Positions 7,439-17,765 of a DNA stretch of 64,000 bases are shown here, piece by piece. Source of the DNA: Pseudomonas sp. GCEP-101 (GTDB lineage Bacteria; Pseudomonadota; Gammaproteobacteria; Pseudomonadales; Pseudomonadaceae); NCBI RefSeq assembly GCF_025133575.1, contig NZ_CP104011.1, positions 4,224,965 to 4,288,964 on the forward strand, given 5' to 3'. The notes under the pieces were generated by a model. That model saw only the letters and a list, made by a program, of their open reading frames with translations. It was not told the origin of the DNA and searched no databases. Made by a program: the position numbers and the translations under genes. Every line of letters begins with the position of its first letter. The stretch's first letter is position 1.

Positions 7439-8869
7439 ATGGGCGCCATCTTGAATCTGGTCGAACGCAACCTGCATGAAGTGCAGGTCGACGCCGACCG
7501 CCTGTTGTTCCACATCCCCAGCTCCTCGCTGTTCGCCAGCGACGAGCTGACCGGCGGGATCATCGACGCGCTGCGCGGGCATGCCTGCTCGCCGGACGAG
7601 CTGACCCAACGGCTGGGCGGTCGCTTCGCCGCCGAGGACATCGACGAGACCCTGCGCGAGCTGATCGCGCTGGAACTGGTCAGCGACGGCTCGCCGCTGA
7701 CCCCTGAAATCGGCATCAAGAAGGTTGATCGCACCGCGCTCAACACCGTGGTGCTGAACGTCAACACCGGTTGTAATCTCAGCTGCACCTACTGCTACAA
7801 GGAAGACCTGGACAAGCCGTCCGCCGGCAAGAAGATGGGCGCGGAGACCGCCGAGGCCTCGGTGGAAATGCTGATCCAGGAGTCCCCCGACGAGCCGCGC
7901 TACACCGTGGTGTTCTTCGGTGGCGAACCGCTGTCCAACCGCCCGCTGATCGAGCACATGGTCGCCTACTGCGAGCGTCGTTTCGGCGAGCTGGGCAAGA
8001 CGGTGGACTTCGTCATGACCACCAACGCCACGCTGCTCACCGAGGAGATCGTCGACTGGCTCAATGCCCATCGCTTTGGGCTGTCCATCAGCATTGACGG
8101 GCCGAAGACGGTGCACGACCGCAACCGCATCACCGTGGGCGGGCAGGGCACCTATGACGTGGTGCGGCGCAAGGCCGACATGCTGCTCTCGCGCTACACC
8201 GCGCGGCCGGTCGGCGCGCGGGTGACGCTGACCACCGGCGTCACCGACGTCGAAACCATCTGGAACCACCTGTTCAACGAGATGGGCTTTGCCGAAGTCG
8301 GTTTCGCGCCGGTCACCTCCGGCGACATCAGCAGCTACAACCTCACCGGGGAGGAGCTCAAGGACGTCTTCGCCAACATGAAGGCCCTCGGTCGCCGCTA
8401 CCTGGACGAGGCGCTGCAGGGGCGCAACATCGGCTTCTCCAACCTGCACCAGCTGATCACCGACATCCACGAAGGGCAGAAGAAGGCCCTGCCGTGCGGC
8501 GCCGGCCTGAAGATGCTGGCGGTGGACCACAAGGGCGAGCTGAACCTGTGCCACCGCTTCACCGGTTCCTCGCTGCCGACCTTCGGCAACGTGCATGAAG
8601 GGGTGAAGCAGGCCGAGCTGAACGAGTTCCTCTCGCAGCGCCTGGACCGCACCGACACCGGCTGCGCCAGCTGTCGCATCCGCAACCTCTGCTCCGGCGG
8701 CTGCTACCACGAGAGCTACGCGCGCTACGGCGACCCGGCGCACCCCACCTACCACTACTGCGAACTGATGAGGGACTGGGTCGACTTCGGCATCGAGGTC
8801 TACAGCCGGATCATGGCCTCCAACCCCAGCTTCATCGACCGCCACATCACACCGCGGAAGGCGCACTGA
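7439..8869 (+). CDS. peaB: Radical SAM maturase of quinohemoprotein amine dehydrogenase
   Basis: A 476-residue cytosolic radical SAM/SPASM enzyme (QhpD/PeaB type). In the known system it makes the sulfur-to-carbon (thioether) cross-links in the gamma subunit. Visible features: an N-terminal winged-helix-like binding region (about 1-95), the cluster motif C112-x3-C116-x2-C119 in [12 protein letters not shown], the GGEP strand (FFGGEPLSN), and a C-terminal SPASM region with many cysteines ([37 protein letters not shown]) for the auxiliary clusters. The start at 7439 has GGGAGG five bases upstream; the longer frame from 7385 reads through the stem-loop. One base separates its stop from the gamma subunit ATG, pointing to coupled translation of enzyme and substrate. 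Confidence 0.93.
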   Translation: MGAILNLVERNLHEVQVDADRLLFHIPSSSLFASDELTGGIIDALRGHACSPDELTQRLGGRFAAEDIDETLRELIALELVSDGSPLTPEIGIKKVDRTALNTVVLNVNTGCNLSCTYCYKEDLDKPSAGKKMGAETAEASVEMLIQESPDEPRYTVVFFGGEPLSNRPLIEHMVAYCERRFGELGKTVDFVMTTNATLLTEEIVDWLNAHRFGLSISIDGPKTVHDRNRITVGGQGTYDVVRRKADMLLSRYTARPVGARVTLTTGVTDVETIWNHLFNEMGFAEVGFAPVTSGDISSYNLTGEELKDVFANMKALGRRYLDEALQGRNIGFSNLHQLITDIHEGQKKALPCGAGLKMLAVDHKGELNLCHRFTGSSLPTFGNVHEGVKQAELNEFLSQRLDRTDTGCASCRIRNLCSGGCYHESYARYGDPAHPTYHYCELMRDWVDFGIEVYSRIMASNPSFIDRHITPRKAH

Positions 8870-8870
8870 C

Positions 8871-9194
8871 ATGAAACATCTGAAAGCGATCAACACCAAA
8901 GCACAGAAGCTCGAACAGGCCGCCGCCGAGGATCGCATCGAGGACGTGGTGGCGATGAACTCCGTGGCCGGCTGCGCGGCCACCACCGACCCGGGCTGGG
9001 AAGTCGACGTGTTCGGCGGCGTGTCCTCGCTGTGCCAGCCGATGGAAGCGGACCTCTACGGCTGCTCCGACCCCTGCTGGTGGCCGGCCCAGGTGCCGGA
9101 CATGATGAGCACCTACCCCGACTGGAACAAGGATGCGCAGGCCTCGGCCGAGAACTGGCGCAACCTCGGCACCGTATTCCCGGACGACAAATGA
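8871..9194 (+). CDS. peaC: Quinohemoprotein amine dehydrogenase, gamma subunit (CTQ catalytic subunit)
   Basis: The 107-residue precursor of the small catalytic subunit. With a 28-residue leader removed, every residue of the known cross-links falls into place: Cys35-Glu44, Cys55-Asp61 and Cys69-Asp77 for the three thioether bridges, and Cys65-Trp71 for cysteine tryptophylquinone (mature numbers 7-16, 27-33, 41-49 and 37-43). The leader ([16 protein letters not shown]...) is not a Sec signal; in the described system it is recognised by the maturase and removed by a dedicated protease before export by a dedicated ABC exporter. Neither that protease nor that exporter is encoded here. A GGAAGG site precedes the ATG. 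Confidence 0.95.
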   Translation: MKHLKAINTKAQKLEQAAAEDRIEDVVAMNSVAGCAATTDPGWEVDVFGGVSSLCQPMEADLYGCSDPCWWPAQVPDMMSTYPDWNKDAQASAENWRNLGTVFPDDK

Positions 9195-9238
9195 TCGCCC
9201 TGAAACACATGGGACAGAAGAACAAGAGGAAATCCTGC

Positions 9239-10372
9239 ATGTCCAGACAAGCATTCGCCGCCACGCTCGGCGGTCTCTCGCTGGCCTGCGCGCTGCAAGC
9301 GGTCGCCGCCGATGCCGGCAGCGATGTGAGCAAGGCGCTGCAACGTGGTCACGAGTACCTGATCAGCACCAACTACCCGAACAACCTGCATGTCATCGAC
9401 ATGCAGACCGACAAGCTCTACAAGACCTGCACCATCCCCGGCGCCTACGGCCCGGGCATGACCCAGCTGTCGCCGGACCGCAAGGTCGCCTACATCCTCA
9501 GCAACCACTACGCGGACATCTACGGCATCCAGCTCGACGACTGCAAGCCGGTGTTCCACGCCACCATCGCGCAGAAGCCGGGCGAGAACGCGCGCTCGAT
9601 GTTCTCCATGACCGTCAGTCATGACGGCAAGGAGATCTACGCCATCGCCAACCCCACGCTGATCCTTGCCGAGCACTACGAGGTGCAGCAGCCGCGCCTG
9701 CAGGTGTACTCGGTCGCCGACGGCATGGACGCCAAGCCCGTGCGCACCTTCCCGGCGCCGCGCCAGCTGACGATCATGCAGACCGGCGACGACGGCACCC
9801 TCTACGTCGCGGGCCCGGACATCTACAAGGTGGACGTGAAGACCGGCAAGTTCGACGTGGCGATTGCCAGCCGCAACTGGAAGCGCCCCAACTACGCGCC
9901 GCCAGATGTGCTCTACGTGTGGAACCAGCAGACCTACCCGCGCGACTTCTCGCTGCTCTACACCACGGCGAAGTTCAAGGACGCCAAGCAGGACATGGCC
10001 ACCGCCGAGTTCCTCTACGGCTTCTTCAACATCGATCTGGCCACCGGCAAGACCGAGACCGTCGACTTCGGCCCGGTCACCGAGGTGTATTTCAGCGGCA
10101 TGCGGTCGGCCAAGGACCGCAACATCGTCTACGGCGTGCTCAACCGCCTGGCGAAGTACGACATCAAGCAGCAGAAGCTGGTCAAGGCGGCGAACCTGGA
10201 CCACTCCTACTACTGTCTGACCACCAACAAGGCCGGCAACAAGCTGTACCTGACCGGCACCCTGAACGACGTGGCGATCTTCGACGCCGACAGCCTGGAG
10301 CGCATCGGCGATCTGAAGCTGCCCGGCGGCGACATGGCAATCACCACCAGCCAGGCGTTCGTGGCCAACTGA
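9239..10372 (+). CDS. peaD: Quinohemoprotein amine dehydrogenase, beta subunit
   Basis: The 377-residue precursor of the periplasmic beta-propeller subunit, which caps the gamma subunit and lines the active site. A signal peptide is visible (SRQAFAATLGGLSLACALQAVAA, cleavage near residue 25), followed by repeating blade-like motifs such as NLHVIDMQTDKLY, GPGMTQLSPDRKVAYI and SMTVSHDGKEIYAI, typical of a seven-bladed YVTN-like propeller. The start at 9239 has GAGGAAA upstream; an alternative ATG at 9191 overlaps the gamma stop (ATGA) and would add 16 residues to the signal sequence. Last gene of the operon; a strong hairpin follows. Confidence 0.92.
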   Translation: MSRQAFAATLGGLSLACALQAVAADAGSDVSKALQRGHEYLISTNYPNNLHVIDMQTDKLYKTCTIPGAYGPGMTQLSPDRKVAYILSNHYADIYGIQLDDCKPVFHATIAQKPGENARSMFSMTVSHDGKEIYAIANPTLILAEHYEVQQPRLQVYSVADGMDAKPVRTFPAPRQLTIMQTGDDGTLYVAGPDIYKVDVKTGKFDVAIASRNWKRPNYAPPDVLYVWNQQTYPRDFSLLYTTAKFKDAKQDMATAEFLYGFFNIDLATGKTETVDFGPVTEVYFSGMRSAKDRNIVYGVLNRLAKYDIKQQKLVKAANLDHSYYCLTTNKAGNKLYLTGTLNDVAIFDADSLERIGDLKLPGGDMAITTSQAFVAN

Positions 10373-10391
10373 ACGCTGTCTGATTGACGAA

Positions 10392-10423
10392 CTGCCCCGG
10401 AGCATTCCCGTGCTCCGGGGCAG
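10392..10423 (+). terminator. Stem-loop after the amine dehydrogenase operon
   Basis: A perfect 13-bp stem (CTGCCCCGGAGCA / TGCTCCGGGGCAG) with a 6-base loop lies 20 bases after the beta subunit stop. The following TGTCGTTT is only weakly T-rich, so it may stop transcription or protect the mRNA end, and it also separates the convergent small gene. Confidence 0.7.
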
Positions 10424-10436
10424 TGTCGTTTCCGGC

Positions 10437-10574
10437 TCAGATCTCCGGTTCCGGGCTCAGGTACCGCTGCGCGCCGCAGCGCACGCAGCGCTGGCACAGC
10501 ATCGGCACGCGACCGACCTCGGTGAGATTCCCTTCATCCCAAACGCATCCCAGGAAAAAGCAGCGCAATCGCAT
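10437..10574 (-). CDS. Small Cys-rich protein (45 residues), PSPA7_2676-like
   Basis: A 45-residue protein beginning MRLRCFFLGCVWDEG with a later CQRCVRCG; the four cysteines after residue 9 (C10, C27, C30, C33) plus C5 could bind zinc or iron. The start is firm: GGAGGAGG lies five bases before the ATG, and the longer frame lacks such a site. The style (short, RCFFLGC at the front, CQRC-x2-CG in the middle, RYL near the end) matches a small Cys-rich family I recall from Pseudomonas genomes under the name PSPA7_2676. Its function is unknown. It converges on the amine dehydrogenase operon. Confidence 0.75.
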   Translation of the reverse strand: MRLRCFFLGCVWDEGNLTEVGRVPMLCQRCVRCGAQRYLSPEPEI

Positions 10575-10908
10575 GTGTCCTCCTCCGGATCGCTCCGGTT
10601 CGTAGACAGGCAGGGTGCAGGTGACGCTCCGGGATTGTTCTTGTGTGGAGACGCCCACGAGCCTCTCGCGGGCGCTCTGGAATGGGCAACCTAAACTGCC
10701 CGGTGGCGCGTAACGCTCGTCGCACTAAGCTTTCCACTGCCTCTCTGGCCGTTTGTCAGCGCTGAACCACAGGCCTTGACAGATAATATTATGAGCATAA
10801 TATTCACCTTCAGATGACGGCCATCATTCAAATGGCCGGACATTCCTGACGGCCAACCGGCCCACTCAATCCTGCAAGCGGGGCGAACGCCTCCCTGGAG
10901 AAAGAACC
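10575..10908. other. Divergent intergenic region before the SDR
   Basis: These 334 bases separate the Cys-rich gene (minus) from the SDR (plus). They hold the SDR promoter with its 20-bp palindrome (10776-10804). I see no other gene or structured element. Confidence 0.6.
10776..10804 (+). promoter_or_regulatory. SDR promoter with overlapping palindromic operator
   Basis: A consensus -35 (TTGACA, 10776-10781) is followed at 16-17 bases by an AT-rich -10 (TAATAT or AATATT near 10798-10804). The perfect palindrome AATATTATG-AG-CATAATATT (10785-10804) covers the spacer and the -10, the usual layout for repression. A sequence with 16 of 20 identical bases (14457-14476) lies before the thioesterase gene, so the TetR gene between them (11995-12561) is the likely repressor. 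Confidence 0.7.
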
Positions 10909-11715
10909 ATGAATGCCAAATCCGAACTGGGCCGCGCACTGATCACCGGTGCTTCCTCCGGCATCGGCGCCACCTACGCCCAGCGCCTCGCCGCCCAGGG
11001 CTACGACCTGCTGCTGGTGGCCCGCGACCAGCGACGCCTGGAGGCCCTGGCCGCGCGCCTCGGTGAGGAATATGGCGTCTCGGTGGACGTGCTCAAGGCC
11101 GACCTGACCCGCCGCGAAGACCGCGCCCGCGTCGAGGCGCGTCTGGCCGAAGACGCCAGCATCAGCCTGCTGCTGAACAATGCCGGCGTGGCGATCAACG
11201 GCACCCTGCTGGAGACCGACCTGGACCGCCTGGAAAGCATGATCGAGCTGAACGTCATCGCCACCGCGCGCCTTGCCGGCGCCGCCGCCAAGGCTTTCGC
11301 CGGGCGCGGCCGCGGCACCATCATCAACGTGGCCTCGGTGCTGGCCCTGGCGCCGGAGCTGTTCAACGGCAGCTACAGCGCGACCAAGGCCTTCGTGCTG
11401 AACCTGACCCAGTCCATGCAGCAGGAACTGGCGCCGCTGGGCCTGCGCATCCAGGCCGTGCTGCCCGGCGCCACCCGCACCGAAATCTGGGACCGCGCCG
11501 GCACCGACATCGGCTCCTTGCCGGCGGAAATGCTGATGGACGTGAACCACATGGTCGACGCCGCGCTGGCCGGCCTGGCCCAGGGCGAAGTGGTGACCCT
11601 GCCGGCGCTGCCGGACGCGGGCGAATTCGAAGCCTTCACCGCCGCGCGCCTGAAGATGGCGCCGAACCTGTCGCGCAGCGCCCCGGCGCAACGTTATGGC
11701 GTGGTAGTGGCGTAA
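10909..11715 (+). CDS. Short-chain dehydrogenase/reductase
   Basis: A 268-residue cytosolic SDR of the classical type. It has the cofactor glycine motif TGASSGIGATYA near residue 14, LLNNAGV near 92, and the catalytic Ser plus YSATKAF (Y-x3-K, around residue 158). The basic residues after the second strand (ARDQRRL) hint at NADP(H). The substrate is unknown; the style is that of the DltE-like oxidoreductases. It stands alone with its own sigma-70 promoter and operator, and a strong terminator follows. A shared operator with the thioesterase-thiolase pair suggests a role in the same lipid or acyl metabolism, which is inference. Confidence 0.88.
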   Translation: MNAKSELGRALITGASSGIGATYAQRLAAQGYDLLLVARDQRRLEALAARLGEEYGVSVDVLKADLTRREDRARVEARLAEDASISLLLNNAGVAINGTLLETDLDRLESMIELNVIATARLAGAAAKAFAGRGRGTIINVASVLALAPELFNGSYSATKAFVLNLTQSMQQELAPLGLRIQAVLPGATRTEIWDRAGTDIGSLPAEMLMDVNHMVDAALAGLAQGEVVTLPALPDAGEFEAFTAARLKMAPNLSRSAPAQRYGVVVA

Positions 11716-11741
11716 CCGAGCAACAGAGTGGCGAAAAGCTT

Positions 11742-11768
11742 GCCCCGGCCTCGCGCCGGGGCTTTTTT
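11742..11768 (+). terminator. Rho-independent terminator of the SDR
   Basis: GCCCCGGC-CTCGC-GCCGGGGC followed by six T; the A-run upstream (AAAAGC) means it could also work for the convergent TetR gene. Confidence 0.88.
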
Positions 11769-11830
11769 ATGCGTGGCTTTCGAGGTGGCGGGTCATGGCC
11801 GCTAGGGGGGAGCATCCGCGCTCGGATTGG

Positions 11831-11946
11831 CCCTCACCCTAACCCTCTCCCAGAGGGAGAGGGGACTAGTCGGTGTGAAGTGGAACCACAGCGTCAGCCG
11901 GCACGGGCGGCTCCCTCTCCCTCCGGGAGAGGGCTGGGGTGAGGGG
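11831..11946. repeat. Dispersed ~120-bp element, copy 2
   Basis: It starts CCCTCACCCTAACCCTCTCC, contains the shared interior CAGCCGGCACGGGCGGCTCC, and ends GGGAGAGGGCTGGGGTGAGG. It is in the same orientation as the copy at 1357-1475 and is again placed between convergent genes. Confidence 0.82.
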
Positions 11947-11994
11947 AATACGCAGGCACAAACTTTTCGAAAGAGATGATTGTTCCTGCGGCAA

Positions 11995-12561
11995 TCACTC
12001 CGCCGCACCAATCTCCCGCTTCAGATGCCGCCGCGTGCTCTCCAGGATGCGGTCGGACATCGCCGGGTCGGCCACGCTGCGCGACAGCACCAGCGCCCCG
12101 ATCAGGGTCGCGAGCAGGGCGACGCTCTCATCCTCGGCATGCTCGCTGGGCAGCGCCTTCTCGATGGCGTCGATGCGCGCCTGGACGATGGCGTCGGTCG
12201 TCGCACTGGCGTTGCCGCGCGCCCCCAGTTCGGCCGAGATGGTCGGCAGCGGGCAGCCCTTGCCGGGCGTGTTGCGGTGGCCGGGGGAGAGGTACTGGTC
12301 GATGAAACCGGGCAGCGGATCGGCCTTGGCGAACTGCTGGTCGACGATCGGGCGCAACTGCTCGGCGGCCTGCTGCAGGGCGATCTCCACCAGTTCGTCC
12401 TTGGATTTGAAGTGCGCGTAGAAGCCGCCGTGGGTCAGGCCCAGCGCCTTCATCAGCGTCTGCAGGCCGGTGGCGTCCACGCCTTCGCTGCGAAAGCGCT
12501 GCGCCGCCTCGTTGATGATGCGTTCGCGGGTCTGGGCCTTGTGGTCTTCGGAGTAACGCAT
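11995..12561 (-). CDS. TetR family transcriptional regulator
   Basis: A 188-residue repressor-type protein. The N-terminal helix-turn-helix is plain (TRERIINEAAQRFRSEGVDATGLQTLMKALGLTHGGFYAHFKSKDEL), and the rest is the helical ligand domain, with a single Cys in GKGCPLPTISAELG, the sequence style of the AcrR/NemR-like TetR_C_16-type group. The start at 12561 has AGGAG seven bases upstream; the longer frame adds seven residues without support. It lies between the SDR and the thiolase-thioesterase pair, both of which carry related operator-like sequences. No such sequence lies before its own gene, so autoregulation is not evident. Confidence 0.9.
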   Translation of the reverse strand: MRYSEDHKAQTRERIINEAAQRFRSEGVDATGLQTLMKALGLTHGGFYAHFKSKDELVEIALQQAAEQLRPIVDQQFAKADPLPGFIDQYLSPGHRNTPGKGCPLPTISAELGARGNASATTDAIVQARIDAIEKALPSEHAEDESVALLATLIGALVLSRSVADPAMSDRILESTRRHLKREIGAAE

Positions 12562-12656
12562 GACCGGTCTCCTGCGGATCATGGAATGCTGGCTGTCATT
12601 CTAACGCAGGGCGGGCGCGGGGAGGTGATTCAGGGCAGGAACGGCGGTGGGGCTGG

Positions 12657-12739
12657 CTGTAGGAGCGAGCTTGCTCGCGAACCGCTCAACCGCGGGTTTG
12701 CCGGTCAAGCAATGTTCGCGAGCAAGCTCGCTCCTACAG
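12657..12739. repeat. REP inverted pair
   Basis: CTGTAGGAGCGAGCTTGCTC and its exact inverted copy, each with the GCGAAC tail, face each other across about 31 bases. They separate the thiolase stop from the TetR promoter region. Confidence 0.88.
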
Positions 12740-12748
12740 CGGTAGCCC

Positions 12749-13882
12749 TCAGCGAACGGCTTCGAGCAGCGTCGCCACACCCTGGCCGCCGCCGATGCAC
12801 TGGGTAGCGATGGCGTAGCGCCCGCCGGTTTCCTTCAGCAGCGCCGCCGCCTTGCCGGTGATGCGCGCGCCGGTGGCGCCCAGCGGGTGGCCGATGGCGA
12901 GGGCGCCACCGTGCAGGTTGACCCGATCGATATCCAGCTCCAGCCCGCGCAGGCAGGCCAGCGCCTGGCTGGAGAAGGCCTCGTTGATTTCCACCAGGTC
13001 GATGTCGGCCATGCGCAGGCCGGCGCGGTCGAGCAGCTTGCGGGTCGCGTAGAGTGGCCCCATGCCCATGATCTCCGGCGGGCAGCCGACCACCGCCACC
13101 GTTTTCACCCGCGCCAGGATGTCCAGCCCGTGGGCGCGGGCGAAGTCCTCGCTGCACACCAGCACCGCCGCCGCGCCATCGGTCAGCGGCGAGGCGGTGC
13201 CGGCGGTGACGCTGCCGCCGAAGGCCGGCTTGAGCTGCGCCAACGCTTCCAGGTTGGTGCCGGGGCGGATGCAGCCGTCCTCGCCGACCACGCCGGTGGG
13301 CGTCTCGATGGGCACGATCTCCGCCGCCAGCAGGCCCTGTTCGCGGGCGCGTGCGGCCTTGGCGTGGGAGTCCACGGCCATGGCTTCCTGGTCTGCGCGC
13401 GAGATGCCGAAGCGTTCGGCGACGATCTCGGCGGTCTGCCCCATGGGCATGTAGGCCTGCGGGAACTCCGCCAGCAGGTGCGGGTTGGGCGACAGGTTGA
13501 AGCCGCCCATGGGCACGCGGGTCATGGATTCCACGCCCGCGCAAATGAACGCGTCCCCCGCACCCAACTGGATCTGCCCGGCGGCGAAATGGATGGACGT
13601 CATGGACGAACCGCAGAAGCGGTTCACCGTGGCGCCGGCCACCGTTTCCGGCAGCCCGGCGAGGAAGCCGGTGATGCGCGCCAGGTTCATGCCCTGTTCG
13701 GCTTCGGGGTAGGCACAGCCCATGATCAGGTCCTCGATCAGCCGGGCATCCAGGCCGCTACGCGCGACAAGGCCTTTCACCGTTTGCGCGGCGAGGTCGT
13801 CCGGGCGCACGTCGATCAGCGCGCCTTTCTTGGCGAAGTGGAACGGGGAGCGGGCATAACCCGCGATGACGACGGAAGTCAT
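12749..13882 (-). CDS. Acetyl-CoA acyltransferase (thiolase)
   Basis: A 377-residue thiolase, which cleaves 3-ketoacyl-CoA with CoA or condenses two acyl-CoAs. Catalytic residues are visible: C90 in NRFCGSS, H332 in [15 protein letters not shown], and C362 in CIGGGQG. The sequence is close in style to FadA/FadI-type degradative thiolases. It lies 18 bases downstream of the thioesterase gene on the same strand, so the two are co-transcribed. The pair, with an operator-like sequence ahead, suggests a small inducible acyl-CoA processing unit rather than the main beta-oxidation operon. The ATG at 13882 has a GGAG site upstream. Confidence 0.92.
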   Translation of the reverse strand: MTSVVIAGYARSPFHFAKKGALIDVRPDDLAAQTVKGLVARSGLDARLIEDLIMGCAYPEAEQGMNLARITGFLAGLPETVAGATVNRFCGSSMTSIHFAAGQIQLGAGDAFICAGVESMTRVPMGGFNLSPNPHLLAEFPQAYMPMGQTAEIVAERFGISRADQEAMAVDSHAKAARAREQGLLAAEIVPIETPTGVVGEDGCIRPGTNLEALAQLKPAFGGSVTAGTASPLTDGAAAVLVCSEDFARAHGLDILARVKTVAVVGCPPEIMGMGPLYATRKLLDRAGLRMADIDLVEINEAFSSQALACLRGLELDIDRVNLHGGALAIGHPLGATGARITGKAAALLKETGGRYAIATQCIGGGQGVATLLEAVR

Positions 13883-13900
13883 GGTCGTTCTCCTGGAGGA

Positions 13901-14440
13901 TCAGCGCCCGAGGATCAGGCAGGTGGTGGAGCCGGTGGCGTACAGCCGTCCGTCCACGTCATAGAGGCGGCCCTCGGCGAGGGCGGTGGAGCGGCCGATG
14001 TGCACCAGCGTGCCTTCGGCGCGGATCGGCCCGGTGTCGCGGGTCAGCGCGCGGATATAGCTGATGCGCAGGTCGGCGGTGGTATAGCCCAGCCCCGGTT
14101 CGAGCATCGTGTGCACCGCGCAGCCCATGGCCGAGTCCAGCAGCGTGGCCGCGTAGCCGCCGTGCACGGTGCCCAGCGGGTTGTAGTGGCGCAGGTCCGG
14201 GGTGCCCTGGAAGACGAAGCGGCCCTGGCTCCATTCCAGCGGGACGAAGCCGATCAGCGCATTGATCGGCGGGGCGGGCAGTTCACCCGCGCCGATGCCA
14301 TCGAAGAATTCCTGGGGCGTCTTGCCGCGCAGTTCCTGCAGCGACACTACGCCGGGCTCGGCGAGACGCTGGCGCATCTGCGCCGCCGCCGCTTCCCAGG
14401 CGGCAATCTTCTGTTCGCGGGTCAGTGTCAGCTCGGTCAT
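13901..14440 (-). CDS. PaaI-type acyl-CoA thioesterase (hotdog fold)
   Basis: A 179-residue hotdog-fold thioesterase expected to hydrolyse acyl- or aryl-acyl-CoA in the cytosol. The core motif is HYNPLGTVHGGYAATLLDSAMG, where the HGG and the following Asp form the active site of PaaI-like enzymes, and LRISYIRALTRDTGPIRAEGTLVHIGRS follows. An N-terminal extension of about 50 residues (TREQKIAAWEAAAAQMRQ...) precedes the domain, as in longer family members. The ATG at 14440 has GGAG eight bases upstream; the open frame runs further up without a site. First gene of a pair with the thiolase. Confidence 0.87.
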   Translation of the reverse strand: MTELTLTREQKIAAWEAAAAQMRQRLAEPGVVSLQELRGKTPQEFFDGIGAGELPAPPINALIGFVPLEWSQGRFVFQGTPDLRHYNPLGTVHGGYAATLLDSAMGCAVHTMLEPGLGYTTADLRISYIRALTRDTGPIRAEGTLVHIGRSTALAEGRLYDVDGRLYATGSTTCLILGR

Positions 14441-14456
14441 CGCAAGGCTCCAATCA

Positions 14457-14490
14457 AATATTACGATCATCATACTATCATTGGATGATA
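14457..14490 (-). promoter_or_regulatory. Operator-like sequences before the thioesterase-thiolase pair
   Basis: Two features sit 17-50 bases upstream of the thioesterase ATG. 14457-14476 (AATATTACGATCATCATACT) matches the SDR operator at 10785-10804 at 16 of 20 positions. 14476-14490 is a perfect palindrome TATCAT-TGG-ATGATA. Either could bind the TetR protein encoded next door. Confidence 0.5.
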
Positions 14491-14570
14491 CTCGGCATAT
14501 AAGTGACGGAAGCGCCAAGCAGCAGGGCGGAAGCGACAGCAGGAGACGGGGAAGGAGGAAAGAGAAGTGG

Positions 14571-14592
14571 CTGGCGGAGCGTGCTCCGCCAG
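14571..14592 (-). terminator. Stem-loop after pbpG
   Basis: CTGGCGGAGC-GT-GCTCCGCCAG, perfect 10-bp arms, lies 11 bases beyond the pbpG stop. On the minus strand it is followed by a pyrimidine-rich tract rather than pure T, so it is a probable but not classical terminator. Confidence 0.55.
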
Positions 14593-14603
14593 CGCGAGGA
14601 GGC

Positions 14604-15536
14604 TTACTCGGCGGTGGCCGTGATGCTGGCCGCGCGCGCCTGGCTGCGCTGGGCCTTGTACTGCAGGGCGACGGCGGGCACCGGCGAGGCGACGCCGGTT
14701 TCCACCCAGCGGCGAATGCGCGCGGCGTCGGCCACGTGGGTGCGCTTGCCGAAGGCATCGAGCAGGGCCAGGGCGACCGGGCGGCCGTTCATCATGGTGA
14801 CCATCACCAGGCAGTGGCCGGCGTCGTTGGTGAAGCCGGTCTTGGTCAGGCGGATGTCCCATTTGCCGCTGCGCACCAGCGGGTTGGTGTTGAAGAAGCT
14901 CAGGGAGTAGCTGGGCTTGCTGAAGCGCGCATCGCTGGTCGCCGTGGTGCTCAGCTGGCGGATCTGCGGGTAGGTGTAGGCGGCCTTGGCCAGGCGGATC
15001 AGGTCGTTGGCGTCGGAGACGTTGTGGATCGAAAGGCCGGTGGGCTCGACGTAGTGCGTGCTGGTCATGCCCAGGGATTTCGCCTTGGCGTTCATCGCCG
15101 CGACGAAGGCCTTCGAGCCGCCCGGGTAGTTGTGGGCGAGGCTTGCAGCCGCGCGGTTTTCCGAGGACATCAGCGCCAGCAGCAGCATGTTCTCGCGGCT
15201 GATCATGCTGCCCAGGTGGACGCGGGAGAACACGCCCTTCATCTCGGCGGTCTCGGAGATGTCCACGGGGATCAGCTCGTTCATCGGCAGCTTGGCGTCC
15301 AGGGTGACCATGGCGGTCATCAGCTTGGTCACCGAGGCGATGGGCACCACCAGGTTGGGATTGCTGGAGTACAGGGTCTTGCCGTTCTCCAGATCGACGA
15401 CCAGGGCGCTGCCGGAGGCGAGTACCAGCTCCTTGGGCGAGGCCGCCTTGGCGGGGGAGGCGGCGAAGGTGTTCGATGAACAGACAACAGCGGCACAGGC
15501 AAACAGCAGGCTCAGTATCGAACGACGACTAGGCAT
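14604..15536 (-). CDS. pbpG: D-alanyl-D-alanine endopeptidase (penicillin-binding protein 7)
   Basis: A 310-residue periplasmic serine peptidase of the low-molecular-weight penicillin-binding proteins; PbpG cuts the D-Ala-meso-DAP cross-links of peptidoglycan. The signal peptide ([23 protein letters not shown]) is followed by the three family motifs: S68-V-T-K71 (nucleophile Ser68), S125-E-N127 and KTG in RLTKTGFTN. The length is that of PBP7, and the C-terminal domain of PBP5-type carboxypeptidases is absent, which supports PbpG. The start at 15536 leaves a good signal peptide; its ribosome site is weak. It is a single gene. Confidence 0.92.
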   Translation of the reverse strand: MPSRRSILSLLFACAAVVCSSNTFAASPAKAASPKELVLASGSALVVDLENGKTLYSSNPNLVVPIASVTKLMTAMVTLDAKLPMNELIPVDISETAEMKGVFSRVHLGSMISRENMLLLALMSSENRAAASLAHNYPGGSKAFVAAMNAKAKSLGMTSTHYVEPTGLSIHNVSDANDLIRLAKAAYTYPQIRQLSTTATSDARFSKPSYSLSFFNTNPLVRSGKWDIRLTKTGFTNDAGHCLVMVTMMNGRPVALALLDAFGKRTHVADAARIRRWVETGVASPVPAVALQYKAQRSQARAASITATAE

Positions 15537-16034
15537 GGATGTGATTCGCAAGCATGAGGTGGGAATGTGTCTACATCCATGTAGGCATTTTCGGCGAATT
15601 CTAATGCAACGTCTGCCGCCGCGCACCTGGCGCGGGGCGTCTCAGATTGCGACGCCGTGAGACGTGCCAGAAGTCCTGCCGGCAAGGCCGCGCTCTGCAC
15701 AGCCATGGCGGCGCGGCAGCTTGCCCGAGCTGTTGCGAAATGCAACCGGAACGGCGTCCCGTCCAGCGTCTTGAAACTGCCTCTACGCCGCGCCAAATCG
15801 GGCATGCAGGGCCTCTGGCACGTTTTGTGAGTGACTATTCTGCTTGAAGGGAGGCCCCGGCCTGTCGTGCTGTCGATGGTCGGGGTTGCGTTTACCTTTA
15901 CGTTAACGTAAACATGTTTCGCAGCCCTCGACCGGTCAGTCACCGTCGCGGCAGGTTGGCTCGCGGTGCCTGGCACCGCTGCCCGAGCCGATCGTTCAGC
16001 GTTGATCCCAGAACAAGCACAACAAGGGAAAGCC
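15537..16034. other. Divergent intergenic region between pbpG and the acyl-CoA synthetase
   Basis: About 500 bases. Apart from the 16-bp palindrome at 15897-15912 I see no gene, repeat or RNA. The open frame at 15647-15847 lacks a ribosome site, and its composition looks non-coding. Confidence 0.55.
15897..15912. promoter_or_regulatory. Perfect 16-bp palindrome TTTACGTTAACGTAAA
   Basis: It stands in a locally AT-rich patch 123 bases before the acyl-CoA synthetase ATG. Perfect palindromes of this length and spacing are typical operators of MerR- or TetR-type regulators of acyl-CoA catabolism; I recall LiuR sites of similar form but cannot verify that. No MerR gene lies in the window, and the AraC gene downstream would not normally bind a palindrome. 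Confidence 0.6.
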
Positions 16035-17714
<1,680 letters not shown>

Positions 17715-17765
17715 TCGTTTCGGGCCGGCCCGCGCCCTGGTGCCCTCACGTGAAGTCGGGGCGCC

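Noticed and set aside
15647..15847. A 66-codon open frame between pbpG and the acyl-CoA synthetase
   Set aside because: No Shine-Dalgarno, atypical composition for a gene of this genome and no recognisable motif.
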